Source: Ichthyophis bannanicus (lineage: Eukaryota; Chordata; Amphibia; Gymnophiona; Ichthyophiidae). From it: a stretch of DNA of 64,000 nucleotides. Positions 35,180 to 46,530 of the stretch are shown here, in pieces. The position numbers were made by a program, and so were the translations under genes. How positions within the stretch are numbered: the stretch's first letter is position 1; each line of letters begins with the position of its first letter. Under the pieces are notes generated by a model, which saw only the letters and a program-made list of their open reading frames with translations, searched no databases and was not told the origin of the DNA. The stretch is taken from the NCBI GenBank assembly GCA_033557465.1, contig CM066035.1, positions 908,331,309 through 908,395,308 on the forward strand, given 5' to 3'.

Positions 35180-36279
35180 TTCCACTTGAGGGAAACCATC
35201 TATCAAAAGACCCAGAGAGCATTTCATGTAAAAATGTATATATGTAATCCTTTTCCCCTTAGACTAGAAACGGATACTTTCCTGTGTGTCATCAATTATG
35301 AATATACCTTTAAATTTGCTGTATACCATCTTTTCCTCCCGAATCAACTATGTATATACCATATAAATTTTACTGTCTTGATTTGACAGCTCTCTCTTGT
35401 AATCATACCCGCTTCTGATCGCTGGAAGGAGCGGTATACAAATACCTGTTTAAATAAAAATAAATAAAAATGATTCGTGCACAAGTGTGGCATGCAGGAG
35501 AGAGCAGCTCTGTGTCTGTACACGAGAGGTCACAGTGCTGGCCACGCCCCCCTGCACTGACCGGAGCTGCTGCTATCTGCCCTGTGTCTCCCTCCCACTG
35601 GATTCTTCAGGAAAGATTAACCACTTCTACCATTAGAAGCACGGACTTAAAACTTGCTTAGCTTATGTATATATTGCTGACCATCAGATTTACAGTGCTA
35701 TATTTTTTTTTACATAACTCTGACAATGCCTTTAAAGTTTTTTTGGCATTTTATATCTTAAATGCACTTATGTGAATTAATTAATAGTAATTTGAATTCA
35801 TTAATAGTAATTTGAAAAAATGTGATAAATTTGAAGACAATTTTGCATGTTGTGGCAAATCATGACGTCTAGGAGTTTTTTCAATATTTTATTTGTTTTC
35901 AGCACACCAAAATACATGGAAATTAGATGAAAATAATTCAAACAGCTTTTTAGTCGCAGACCTGTGTTATCTGCTTGGTGTGTGTGCTCACATCCCAGCT
36001 TTGTGTGCAGGCATCTTCTCCAGGAACATGCACTATGGAGTAGCTAGCAGACTGTCTGCAGTTAGTATGTGTACACCTTGCAGGGTGCAGCGGCTGGAGA
36101 ATGTCAGATAGTGGGGGGGGGGAGGGGGGGCAGCTGAGCATTTCCAGGCCTACTGTCTGTCTGCCATTGCCTTATGGATGTGTACAGATCTGCTCTGACT
36201 GCCCTGTAGGGTGCCTGTTCCCCAACAGGACTGGGCTTGATGATCTCCTCTACTGCCACCATTGCAGGGATGTAGAATG

Positions 36280-37446
36280 TGTGAGACTATACCCGCCTTA
36301 GGCGCCCACCTAGACATGAGGTATAGCCTGGGTTGTTAAAGGAATACTCTGTAGTCGTGTCCAAAGTGTAAATTAAAGCTGGGCTTTATTCCCCTTCTCT
36401 TGAGGATTGCCTTTTGAATACATCAAACAAGGATAACACAAAATAAACTGTTGCTTCACAGGTAAATAAAAGTTTTTCCAAATAATACTAATGCTTCTTC
36501 TTGCTTCTTTTCAACAAAGAGATTCTATCTCATCCGAAATGCATAAAGCATACTCCATCGGTTCTGGAATGACCTCTGGGTTTGAACTTTCCCACTGCAT
36601 AACCTCAGGACCTGGTCCTGTATATGGGCACCATGTTTCTGTATCACTGTTTTCAGAACCTTGCCCTCGGGAGACCTCAGCTTCTAGGAGAGGAGACTGC
36701 TTTGTACAGTCAGATATACAAGGAGCTGTGCTTGGGGTTTCTTCCCACCACCTATTCCAATAGGGGTTTTCTAGCACCCTGTAAGCTTGGCTTTTTCTAA
36801 AAGGACCCACTTCTTTCCCTCCATAGAAGACAGGGTACTTATCTTTCTTCTGGGTGAAGATTGTTTCCAGCCCTTCCTCCTCCAGCCAAGGCTTCCTCTC
36901 TGGGGTGCAAACTGCCTTTCTCCGTGAGTCCCAGACACTGGGCTTAGCTGAGCTGAAATCACTTCCTGGTTTCAGTGAGCCTTCCTGGGTGTGACTTTTG
37001 CTCTCTGCCTGCTTGGTTGCTTTCCTCTGCACGAGGACCCCTCTGGCTTGGAAGTCTTTTGCACTGTTCTTCCCAGCCCCCTCGGGTTCAACAGCCTGCT
37101 TCCCTTCAGCCCTGTTTCTCCAAGACAGCGTGTCTCTCTGTGTTTGCTCCTGAGTCCTTGTCTCCTTCTCTCTCCTCCTGCTGATCTCACTGATCCTCTT
37201 TTGTGGGATTTCCCACCTGGTTTTATTTCCCTGCTTGTTAGACGTAGAACGTGCCTCTTCCCTCAGGTGAGCCTGATTAGGACTCTGAATTTCTACTGCG
37301 TCACTAATGCCGTGAGGAAAGTTTGTTTCTCCATTCCCTGCTTTCCTGCAACCTGAATGTATCAACTGCACATGTGGCTGTGAGGTAAGCTCTTCTTTTA
37401 CCTTTCCCTTTATTATCTCAGGCTCAGTGCTGTCTACCTCATGACA
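36280..37446 (-). mobile_element. Solo LTR of a Gypsy-type element
   Basis: On the minus strand it begins TGTCATGAGG and ends ...CTCACA. A 4-base duplication AATG (36276-36279 and 37447-37450) flanks it, and P1 shows the empty site ('gtagaatgtggatctg' across 11849-11865). The polyadenylation signal (AATAAA, minus) is at 36385-36390. It is inserted in P3. Confidence 0.9.
36511..37446 (-). CDS. LTR-embedded ORF, 311 residues
   Basis: The first LTR base starts a frame (Cys-His-Glu...) open for 311 codons with no stop until 36511. The product is hydrophilic, rich in Lys, Arg, Glu, Gln and Ser, with no signal peptide, membrane span or known domain visible. It ends 'EPMEYALC' followed by ten residues, aligning by position with the 'MDCS-x-C' ending of the other LTR frames. 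There is no Met near the start, consistent with translation as the end of a longer pol product. The frame also extends upstream by chance into P sequence. Function unknown; that it is open despite being a solo LTR suggests a fairly recent insertion. Confidence 0.6.
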   Translation of the reverse strand, partial: CHEVDSTEPEIIKGKVKEELTSQPHVQLIHSGCRKAGNGETNFPHGISDAVEIQSPNQAHLREEARSTSNKQGNKTRWEIPQKRISEISRRREKETRTQEQTQRDTLSWRNRAEGKQAVEPEGAGKNSAKDFQARGVLVQRKATKQAESKSHTQEGSLKPGSDFSSAKPSVWDSRRKAVCTPERKPWLEEEGLETIFTQKKDKYPVFYGGKEVGPFRKSQAYRVLENPYWNRWWEETPSTAPCISDCTKQSPLLEAEVSRGQGSENSDTETWCPYTGPGPEVMQWESSNPEVIPEPMEYALCISDEIESLC

Positions 37447-38030
37447 AATGTGGATCTGTTGGTGGGAGATCCTGTCCCCCCACCCTGAGCCCCAGAGGGC
37501 GGGTTGGATGGTGCTACATAATCCACCTATGGGTCCAAGCACCTCCTTCACTTAAATCATGTGACCATAGCACCCACACAGGATATGTACTATTCTGGGT
37601 GCATCATAGTCCACAAGGGCTAGATGTGACTGGGAAATACGGATGGACACAGGTGTTTCTGCAAGGACTACCTATCACACACACACTGGCACTGATAGCA
37701 ACCTGTAGTATAGCCTATCTCAGCTAAGTCAGGTGCTGCGGACCTGGAGCTGGGCGCCCCACCTCGCCCTCAGGGTGAGCACAGTACCTGCACAATGTGA
37801 TGGTCTGTAGCTACTCTGTGCCAGTAACATACACAGTCAGTTCCCCCTATCAGGCCGAGGTGCTGTGGGGGTTCATACCCCATCTTGTGATCATCTGTAG
37901 ACTGCTGATCTGCATGTGCAATGTATCATGGGTACGGGTGGGTTAACCCTATCCTGGTAACCACAGCAGACAGTTTGTGTGGTGACCTGCAGTCCTTCTG
38001 TAGCCAGCCAGGGGTTTGTTAGCAGCTATA

Positions 38031-38098
38031 GAGATGTAGCCCACTGGTTACTTCACTGACTGTGGAGGCAGAGATCATGGGTTTAATCCCACAGTGGT
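38031..38098 (+). other. tRNA-like module of P3
   Basis: A-box 'tgtagcccactggttac' and B-box-like 'gggtttaatccc' at tRNA spacing. It directly precedes the hairpin core. Confidence 0.6.
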
Positions 38099-38117
38099 GT
38101 TATTTGATAGGGCTGTC

Positions 38118-38370
38118 TGAGGCATTTCCTTTTTTAATTTAAATTAGTTCTGCCAGCAAAAACACCCTCACAGTGCTGTAACCTTAAGGTGCCTCATAAG
38201 GCGCCCTATAAGGCGCCCTATAGGGAACATTATAAGGTGCCTTGGTAGACAGTGCACTTTATAATGTGCCCTCTGGAGTGCCTTATAGGGCACCTTATGT
38301 GGCACCTTAGGTTACGGCACTGTGAGGGTGTGTTTGCTGGCAACACTAATTTAAATTAAAAAAGAAAATG
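38118..38370. repeat. Hairpin core of P3
   Basis: Inverted arms of about 120 bases centred near 38243, with 'caccctcacagtgctgtaac' against its inverse, and inner 'aaggcgccctata' repeats. Confidence 0.85.
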
Positions 38371-38423
38371 CCTTAGACAGCACTGATTTAAAGTAAAGGG
38401 TAATACCTCAGATAGCCTTACTC

Positions 38424-38490
38424 ACTGGGGGATCAAACTCATGACCCCTGTTTTATCAGTCAATGTATTAAGCATTGTGCTACACCTCTG
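38424..38490 (-). other. Inverted tRNA-like module of P3
   Basis: On the minus strand: A-box-like 'tgtagcacaatgcttaa' and B-box-like 'gagtttgatccc'. Together with 38031-38098 it places two tRNA-like blocks facing each other across the hairpin. Confidence 0.55.
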
Positions 38491-38764
38491 TTGCTATGTT
38501 TCCTGGTCAGCGTGCCTAATTAAGGCTAATGCGCGTTAATGTGCCACGGCTCCCTCTATCGCACGATAACGGACTTTTTCGCGCAATAACCTGAAATGCT
38601 ACCTTAAGACCGGAACGTCCACTACCTTATATGGCATTCGTTCCAGTAAGACCTCAACTAACGCCGGTAACATTAAGACAGTTTAGTAAACATACCCCTA
38701 AGAGGAGAGAAAGTTTTCACCTCCAGGTTTAACTAGTTACCTTTAGCAGCAAGCTATCAGCAAG

Positions 38765-39005
38765 TGAGGAGTGGCCTAGTGGTTGGGGCAAGTTGCCTTG
38801 GGCTGGGGGTTCAGATCCCACTGGAAGACAGCAATCTTGGACCAGTGGTCCCATAGGTGCTCCTTGTGGCCTTGGCCAAGCCACTTAACCCTTAGTTACC
38901 TCAAGCATAAAGCCTAGATTGTGAGCCATCAGGAGACAAGTGAAATGTACACTGCTTTGACCTGGTGAAAAGTGGTGTATATAAGCTTTGCTAAATAAAA
39001 TTGAT
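38765..39005 (+). mobile_element. tRNA-derived SINE variant
   Basis: Head 'gaggagtggcctagtggttg' and B-box 'ggttcagatccc', then the 'ccaagccacttaaccc' block. The 3' half differs from the 21446 copy ('gattgtgagccatcaggaga' and 'gtggtgtatataagc'). Confidence 0.8.
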
Positions 39006-39119
39006 TAGTTCTAAGCTCTTGCAGTGATCATAAAATAAATATCATACAATATAATAAGTTTAAGGGGTTTTATATTAATTAAAGTATGACTACATAACTA
39101 AAAAAAAATTGTTGGCGAC

Positions 39120-39830
39120 TAGAGTGGGACTTGGAGGAGCAAAGGCAGATAGAGAGATATTTAGAAGAGACCTTAAGGGACACGGTAAAGAAGTCCCACC
39201 TTCAGTCTGGTAGCCTCTGTACTGCCATGGAGGAGAGAGGTCACCTGAAAGGAGAACATCAACTTGCAGTACCAGGAGGTTATCCTATAACTAGGACCTG
39301 CCCCCAAGTGATGTAATATCCTCTTTCACCAGGGATTTTTCTAGGAGCACATGCCCAGGAGGAAAGGGGTAAGAAGGCCATTGTAGTTGGTAGATAGCTG
39401 AATGGCTGGCAGATGTGAGGATTTCCTAGTAACTTGACTGCCTGGTGCGAAGGTGGCAGACTTCACGCATCACCTAGATATGATTTTAGACTGTGTTGGG
39501 AAGGAGATGGATATCTTGGTACATGTCGGTACCAAAGACATAGGAAAGTGTGGGAAGGAGGTTCTTGAAGCCAAATTTAGGCTTTTACGTAGAAAGTTGA
39601 AATCCAGAACCTCCGGGATATCATTCACAGAAATGCTTCCTGTTCTCCGCACAGGACTGAAAGGGCAGACAGAGCTCCAGAGTTTCAATACATGGAAGAG
39701 AAGATGGTGCAGGGAAGAGAGCTTTAGATTTGTTAGGAACTGGACAACATTCTGGGGAAGGAGGATTTACTCCAAGGCTGGGCTCCACCTTAACCATGGT
39801 GGAACCAGGCTGCTGGCATAACCTTTAAAA
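39120..39830 (+). pseudogene. CR1-type LINE ORF1 remnant with SGNH-like domain
   Basis: The frame at 39453-39821 encodes 'DILVHVGTKDIG' and, near its end, 'AGLHLNHGGTRLLA'. These match the block III (GTND) and block V (DxxH) regions of the SGNH-type esterase found in ORF1 of CR1/L3-like LINEs. Here N of GTND is K, and the Asp before LHLN is lost, so the catalytic site is damaged. Upstream (39120-39450) is degenerate ORF1 with frameshifts. It was probably an RNA-chaperone/esterase ORF1p in life. Confidence 0.7.
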
Positions 39831-39849
39831 AAGGAGATAGAGTAGCTTT

Positions 39850-40726
39850 TAAACTAGATAATGGGTGAAAACCGGCAGTCACTTAGGAGCACATGGTTTA
39901 GAATGATGCATCCTTGAAGGATATTAACAATACAAGGAAGTTAGAGAGGTTACTATAAGGGTTAAGGTAGGACAGGTATCTTATTTAGCTCATGGCTCAC
40001 ACCTTTCTAGGTGAGTTACAATCAGGTAATATAGGTATTTCCCTGTCCCCAAAAGGCTAACAATGGGCACAATAACATTATATGCGACTGAGTGATATTC
40101 TATTTCTGCTCCCTTCCCCTCACTTCTCCATTGATTTACTTAACCCATTGCTTGGTCTGAACGTACATTTCTATGCATCATTTCATACCACTAACCCTTC
40201 CCTTCATAGCTCTGAGGCCATGAATCTCGGAGATGAGTTCCAGCTATTTATGAATTGCTTTCTACGGTTAGTCCTGACTTGTTCTACTGTCAACGCTTTC
40301 ATTCTAAATAGATCATGCATATGAATCTTCCACATGGTCAAGGTAGGTGATGTAACATCTAGGCACTGAAGCTTTTTGTACAAAATGTACTTCTGCTGTG
40401 CTCCCCAAAGGCAGCTTCTCCACCATATCTAGAAGGCATGCTCAGTCTGTTAGACATACATTATCCGCCAACATTTGTGATAGGTACTTAAAGACATTTG
40501 CCCAGTACACTCGCCTTGATCTTCTCCTGGAAAGGCATAAGCTAAATGCTATAAATAATAATGATAACATGGACTTATACGGACTCATACAACTCACTGC
40601 ATATAATTGCCTTTTGCCTCTCTGCATTCGAACACGTTCCCGATTCAGCAATCTCACTCGCCCAAGCCTTCTTGAAGTTCATATAAATCCTACACGTTTC
40701 TCTGAATGTTGTACTTTCTACTAAAT
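39850..40726. other. No gene seen; short tail fragment
   Basis: Around 39985-40075 there is a reverse SINE/LINE tail ('aggtgagttacaatcaggta'). The rest is unassigned; frames at 40082-40324 and 40398-40724 lack known domains. Confidence 0.4.
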
Positions 40727-40920
40727 CAGGGGTGGGCAATTCCGGTCCTGGAGGGCTGCAGACCAGTCAGGTTTTCATGATGTCCCTAATGAATATTCAT
40801 GGACCTATTTCCATACAATGGAAGGTAGTGGATGCAAATAGATCTCATGAATATTCATTAGGGACATCATGAAAACCTGACTGGTCTGCAGCCCTCCAGG
40901 ACTGGACTTGCCCACTCCTG
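40727..40920. mobile_element. hAT MITE with perfect 8-base TSD
   Basis: A 194-base nearly complete palindrome starting 'caggggtgggcaattccgg' and ending 'ttgcccactcctg'. It is flanked by identical TACTAAAT octamers (40719-40726 and 40921-40928), diagnostic for hAT. Confidence 0.92.
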
Positions 40921-40928
40921 TACTAAAT

Positions 40929-41884
40929 CATCTGTAGCAGCTAAACTCTCTTGCATATTGTCAGGCTCTATCATCTCCTGACCAAGATCCCTCCCCCACC
41001 CTTGGGCTACGTGCAGCTCCTCTTTGACTGGTTATGCCCTTGCACCGGAGTGAGATAAGTTTTCAATGAGCGGCAGCATACATTATAGTTATTTTAAATT
41101 CTTTTGCTGGAGGGCCCTGTAGATCTAGTTGTGGCATTGTTTCAATGTAGTGCCTGATTTGCAAAAGAGCATAGAAATACTTGTTATCTAAATTAAATTC
41201 CTCTGTTATCTTCTGATAAGACTTCATTGAATTTTTGTGTCCAGTAGCTGTATTGTTGCGAGCCCCTCTGCTGCCATTGCTTGAAGACTTGAATGGAAGA
41301 AGGATCGAAATGTGAGCAGATAAAAAAGCATATGCATTTGGACATGAAAAGATATGTGACCTGGTTTTTGTTCATATTTCGTAGTGCTGAGTACACAGTT
41401 TGCACGTGATGGTATATTTAAATTCGCAGAGGCAAATGATGACAGAGTTTCTACTACAACAATTGACACTGGCTGCTTGACGTTTTGTTGATGTTTCTTT
41501 GCATCCATTAATTAGGGTGCATGGGTTGTGTGATTTTTTTTGTTCTTTTGGATTGCTTAAAAGACTTGACTGTCTAGTCCAAGGCAAAATGTGCTCTTAC
41601 CCTGGATGGGCAAATAGGGAGAGTACCACAGACATATCCCCAAACGTTTCTTCAGCGCCAGTCATGCCCATCTAGTGGCCTGCATTCATGTTTTTCCTTT
41701 GCCTCTAAGGGCAAAGTAGCTTGCCTGGCATGCTAAAGATACCATAGTTGGAGTGACTGTGCAAGTGCTTCTCCAGTACTGTAGCACTATACTGAGGTTT
41801 CTCATATCCAGTCTTACACATACCATATTAAGCATATTGGAAGCAATTTTATAAACAGGTTATTTAGGCTAACAGAGTAAGACA
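40929..41884. other. No gene seen
   Basis: Unassigned, possibly single-copy sequence. The minus frames at 41193-41587 have no recognisable domain and conflicting phases. Confidence 0.35.
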
Positions 41885-42300
41885 TAGTAACATAGTATAT
41901 GATGATAGATAAAGACCAATATAGTCCATCTAGTCTTCCCAGGAAGCTTAGAGTAGGCGTGCCTGCCGCTCTGTGAAGGTCACCTCCCTATGCCTTTGTT
42001 TAGGATTGTACCCGCCGCTCCGTGCAAGTCATCCCTCTCTTTTTGTTGACATATAAAAGATAGTTACGTTTATTTTGATTTTATCCTCTTGCTATGAAGG
42101 GATCCACTGTGTCTGTCCCATGCCATTTTGAATTCCATCACTGTATTTGCCCCCCACAACTTCCAAGCATTCTATCACCCTTTCAGTGAAAAAGTATTTC
42201 CTGACATTGCTTTTAAGTTTACCTCCTTGCAGCCTTATTTTATGCCCTCTAGTTTTACAGCATCTCCTTCTTTGAAAAAGGTTTGCTTGTTCATTAATAC
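41885..42300 (-). pseudogene. CR1/L3-like LINE C-terminus and 3' end
   Basis: The minus frame contains 'KTRGHKIRLQGGKL' and 'SNVRKYFFTERVIECLE', the CR1-type terminal block. A 3' end follows, reading 'agactagatggactatattg' then 'gtctttatct', near 41910-41940. Reversed counterpart of 13385-13925. It ends at 42300 against a family A LINE fragment. Confidence 0.7.
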
Positions 42301-42530
42301 CCACTGATAAGGATCACCTTAACTCTTACAGGCCAATATCTAGTCTACCATTCATGGCCAAGATTATTGGAAAAGTCGTACAGATTCAACTCCAGCATTT
42401 CATAGATATAAACACCCCTCTAGACGAACAACAGCATGGATTCCGACCTTTCCATAGTGTAGAGACACTCTTGTTAACCTTCATAGACAAACTTATCCGA
42501 GGCCTGAACAACAGCAAGCAGGCATTTGTC
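42300..42530 (+). pseudogene. LINE family A RT fragment
   Basis: 'SYRPISSLPFMAKIIGK' followed by 'QQHGFRPFHSVETLLLT', RT motifs 1-2a region. It is cut after about 75 codons, before the first catalytic Asp. Confidence 0.75.
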
Positions 42531-43140
42531 CAGTTGAAAATGGAGCACCATCTTGTGGCCAGAAGTGGGATTTTCTTTATTTTGTTTCTCTTGCTGATTG
42601 ACAGTCTTCCATATGCCAACAAGAGTCTTCAATAAAGGTAAAAGTGATGTTAAATGTTCATTTATCCATTTCATTAGTCATTTATATTCATTTCTCATTG
42701 TTTTCTGTATGTAAAAATATAGTTATTCTCTATAAAATGTATTTTTTGTTAATATTTGTGGGTGTCTGGAACAGATTAATTGGATTTACATTACTTCTTA
42801 TGGGAAATATTGCTTCAGTTTTCATACATTCGGTTTTAGTCAGACTTTTTGGAACGGATTAATCACAAAAAATGAGGTTCCACTGTATATTGTATATAAG
42901 TTGATTCTTAACCAGTTTTGAAGATATTAATCACTGTTTTTTCAATGTTATAATGTAACATTGTTGTATTATGTTCAATGTAAACCACTCCTGATCTCTG
43001 GAAGGGGCGGTATAAAAAAAACAATAAATAAATAAAGTAAATAGATAAAGTATTTAAATAGATTAAGTATTTAAATGTCTGCATTTAAATAGATTAAGTA
43101 TTTAAATGTCTGCATCAAATCTTCCCTGCCCTTTCTCTCC
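42531..43140. other. Unassigned sequence and a LINE 3' tail
   Basis: 42531-42890 shows no gene. About 42895-43040 is a plus-strand LINE tail ('gttcaatgtaaaccactcct', then 'gatctctggaaggggcgg' and AT repeats), followed by a duplicated 'agattaagtatttaaatgtc' word. Confidence 0.45.
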
Positions 43141-43144
43141 TCTA

Positions 43145-43258
43145 GGGTAAACATTATTTATTTTATTTATTTTATTTATACACATTTATATACCGCATCT
43201 TCCACAGTTCAGTTGCGGTTTACAGAGAACAACAATAAACAAATAAACAACAATATAC
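43145..43258 (-). mobile_element. LINE tail fragment, reverse
   Basis: 'atttatataccgcatcttcc' followed by 'gttgcggtttacagagaac'. Target of the Tc1 insertion at 43262. Confidence 0.6.
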
Positions 43259-43339
43259 ATACAGTTGTGGTCAACATTATTGGCACCCTTGCAGTTCAAC
43301 CCCTTAATGCCCAATATCTCCTAAAAAAAAAGTGACCTG

Positions 43340-44270
43340 TGAAATGGTTTTGGATGATAAATGCATACATATTTGACACATTAAAGGATCAAATAAAACA
43401 AGACCAATTAAAAAAGGAAATATTCGGAAATAGTATAAAACTGGGACCTTGCCAGGACATGATTATTCCAGAATTTAAGATGAAAAACTATGAAAACCTT
43501 TTCATGTATCAATTCTCAAGTTGTGACAGCTCCGATGGTCTCACATTGTCTCCAATTAGGCCATTGTTTTGAGGATCTAAGGTGGTTGGTGCTTGACTCA
43601 GTCCCTGGAAATCTATGTGAGGGGGGGGGGGACTGGGCTTCTAAATTGCACTATAAAGAACAACGTTGGAGCTTCACATTGCAATCAGTGATTCCTTATG
43701 GTCTTAATTCAGATATTGATTAGTGGTTTTTGCATTGATGATAGTCTCCATGTGAAATGTTTTTGTCTTTAAATTGGACGCCTTAATTATTTGAATCCAA
43801 CCATCTGCTGTTTGATCATTAAGGAGGATATAAACCAAAATTAACCAAAATATCCATGTATATAGTTACCATGTATATAGTTATTTATATATAATTACCA
43901 TGTTTTACCAAGTTTATTTACCTTGTTCATTGTAAAAAACCAATGCTGTTTGTACAATTGTGTTTATATTTGTTCATGTGTAAACCGCACTGATTTAAGA
44001 GCGCGGTATATAAGAAAAATAAATAAATAAATAAAATAAATAAATAAAACCAGAAGTGGAAGTACGATTGGGTTACATTGCTTGAGGAAGAGCTGAGAAG
44101 ATATGGCGCTTGAAACACAGTGTTGTGTTTAAGGCTGTTTCAGCTTTTTTATAAATTTGATTAAAAGGAGGGCCTACATTGTACTACGAGAGAGGGTTAC
44201 CTCTCAGGGTAGGCGATCTAACAAAAATATTATCAGAGTGAGGTTTACTTAGATCGCATTAGGGGTATTG
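43340..44270 (+). pseudogene. Penelope-like element C-terminal remnant
   Basis: The frame 43490-43723 contains 'LQLGHCFEDLRWLVLDSVP' and 'YKEQRWSFTLQSVIPYGLN', which match the GIY-YIG endonuclease end of Penelope-like retroelements (the 'REQ-W' and 'P-GLN' blocks). After the stop a LINE tail (about 43760-44038) is inserted. Sequence following it ('gaggaagagctgagaagata') resembles the short 3' part of such elements. No reverse transcriptase is left. Confidence 0.5.
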
Positions 44271-44304
44271 TTTTCATAGATTTTCACCTTAAATTCTGGA
44301 TATA

Positions 44305-44515
44305 CAGGGTGGCCAAAAAAAGTGAGAACATCTCGTAAATTAAAAGCTTAAATAGTTTACTTATTTACCTTTTTTAGCTATATAATGTCTTTATTTCGAC
44401 AATTTCCGGTCACCATCTTTTTCTTTTTAATTTGTCAATCGTTTACATCTGTCTTTTTGAATTTTTAAATAACTTATATGCTACGAGATGTTCTCATTTT
44501 TTTTGGGCCACCCAG
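44305..44515. mobile_element. mariner-type MITE
   Basis: A 211-base element with TIRs of about 33 bases, 'cagggtggcc' followed by 'gtgagaacatctcgta' and the inverse, flanked by TA duplications (44303-44304, 44516-44517). Non-coding. Inserted into the Tc1 element or its insertions. Confidence 0.88.
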
Positions 44516-44749
44516 TATATGTGGTGATATCTTCGGGCTTTATATTTAGTTAACTATCATAGGACATGATTATTGGCACCCTTTTAAACAATTCAAATCA
44601 GTTTGAATAGAAGAACCATATTCCCATTGCAGTAAAATTGGACACACCCGTGATCAATTGTCACTACTCTCATGACTTGAATCAACTAACGAATGATGGT
44701 TCTAATGTTTAAAATGGCCACATTCACTCCCTGTTCCATTTTCAAAATG

Positions 44750-45737
<988 letters not shown>

Positions 45738-45837
45738 TGACAGGTACCATTATTCCTGTCCAGGTTATTTTCTCAGAAATTACTATGTCGAAGTTGCATG
45801 GACATCGTTTTGTTACTGTATACCTTTGAACATATTG

Positions 45838-46428
45838 AGCCGAATTCTGGAAGTGGGACATCCTGGCCGTCTAGACGTCCCCACTGAAGATGGGGCCGTT
45901 AGGACCCGATTCTGGTCCGTGGGAACAAAACATTCCCACGGGAGCTAGAATCGGGCTCAAGGATGGCCTGGAGTGCTCCTCTGGCCTGCAGGGACGTCCT
46001 CCCCACGGGCGCCCCATACTGCTGCTGCTCGGAACCCCAGGATCCCAGCTGCCTGACCCATGGCTGTTCTCCCACGGCCTGGATCGAGCAGTGGGGAACC
46101 CCCCACCTGCACCCAGCCCCAGCCCTTATGGTGGCTGCCATGCCCCGATTTGCTGTAAAAAATTGCTTATATCACCTTTGAGATGGTATAAGCAGTAAGG
46201 CCAAGCAGGCCCGGCAGCATGTACAGGGCCATTACCTGAATCAGTCCTGTACATGCTGCTGGGTGGCCCACCCCCTCCCACTCCCACCAGCTCTCCTCAT
46301 CCTGAAGCATAGGACAAATAGGGTGAGCCAATGGGGGAATAGGGTTTAGGCGGATTGTGAGGCTACACGTACCAGCGGGACGTTACAGCCCCGCAACCTG
46401 TATAATAGAATGAGGACCATTATGAAAA
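45838..46428. mobile_element. GC-rich insertion in the Tc1 element
   Basis: A sharp composition change from AT-rich to GC-rich and back. Left edge 'gagccgaattctgg' and right edge 'cctgtataatagaatgagg' are roughly inverted, suggesting a MITE with weak TIRs. No coding evidence. Confidence 0.45.
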
Positions 46429-46530
46429 ATATTATGATGACATACAGTTGGAATATTTCCAATTATTTCTCAGGATATTGTACACAACATATCTAAAATG
46501 CAAGGGTGCCACTAATATTGAGCACAACTG

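Larger units (their letters stand above)
32396..35468 (+). mobile_element. LINE family A, 5'-truncated, nearly open
   Basis: The same family as the LINE at 1785-7560. It begins inside the endonuclease, runs through reverse transcriptase to a C-terminal block ending at 35179, and has a 3' UTR with 'gcttctgatcgctggaagga' followed by 'gcggtatacaaat' and an A-rich tail near 35468. It is inserted in the 5' UTR of the transposon at 30466-35966 and is itself split at 34158-34270. Confidence 0.9.
30466..35966 (-). mobile_element. DNA transposon with unclassified transposase, LINE-interrupted
   Basis: Ends 'cacaggtctgc' (30466-30476) and the inverse 'gcagacctgtg' (35956-35966), with weaker similarity for about 35 bases further in ('gctgttt' words). 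It is inserted into P3: P1 reads across the same point as 'gtcactgatttatctgc', and P3 resumes with 'ttatctgc'. A short duplication (TTA/TTTA-like) is possible but decayed. It encodes a two-part transposase-like gene (30717-32380). A plus-strand LINE lies in its 5' UTR (32396-35468). Without the LINE it is about 2.4 kb. Confidence 0.7.
28389..38699 (+). mobile_element. Family P full-span copy P3, heavily nested
   Basis: Left end 'aggggtatgtttacgaaacc' (28389) and right end 'agtttagtaaacatacccct' (38699) are inverted. Without the nested DNA transposon (30466-35966) and the solo LTR (36280-37446) it is about 3.6 kb. It has a left subterminal region, a tRNA-like block near 29266-29330, a long middle shared with P1, a second tRNA-like module (38031-38098), a hairpin core (38118-38370), an inverted tRNA-like module (38424-38490) and a right subterminal region. 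No conserved protein frame. Confidence 0.8.

Noticed and set aside
40082..40724. Two plus-strand frames as a host exon pair
   Set aside because: No splice-site pair in phase and no recognisable protein; left as unassigned.
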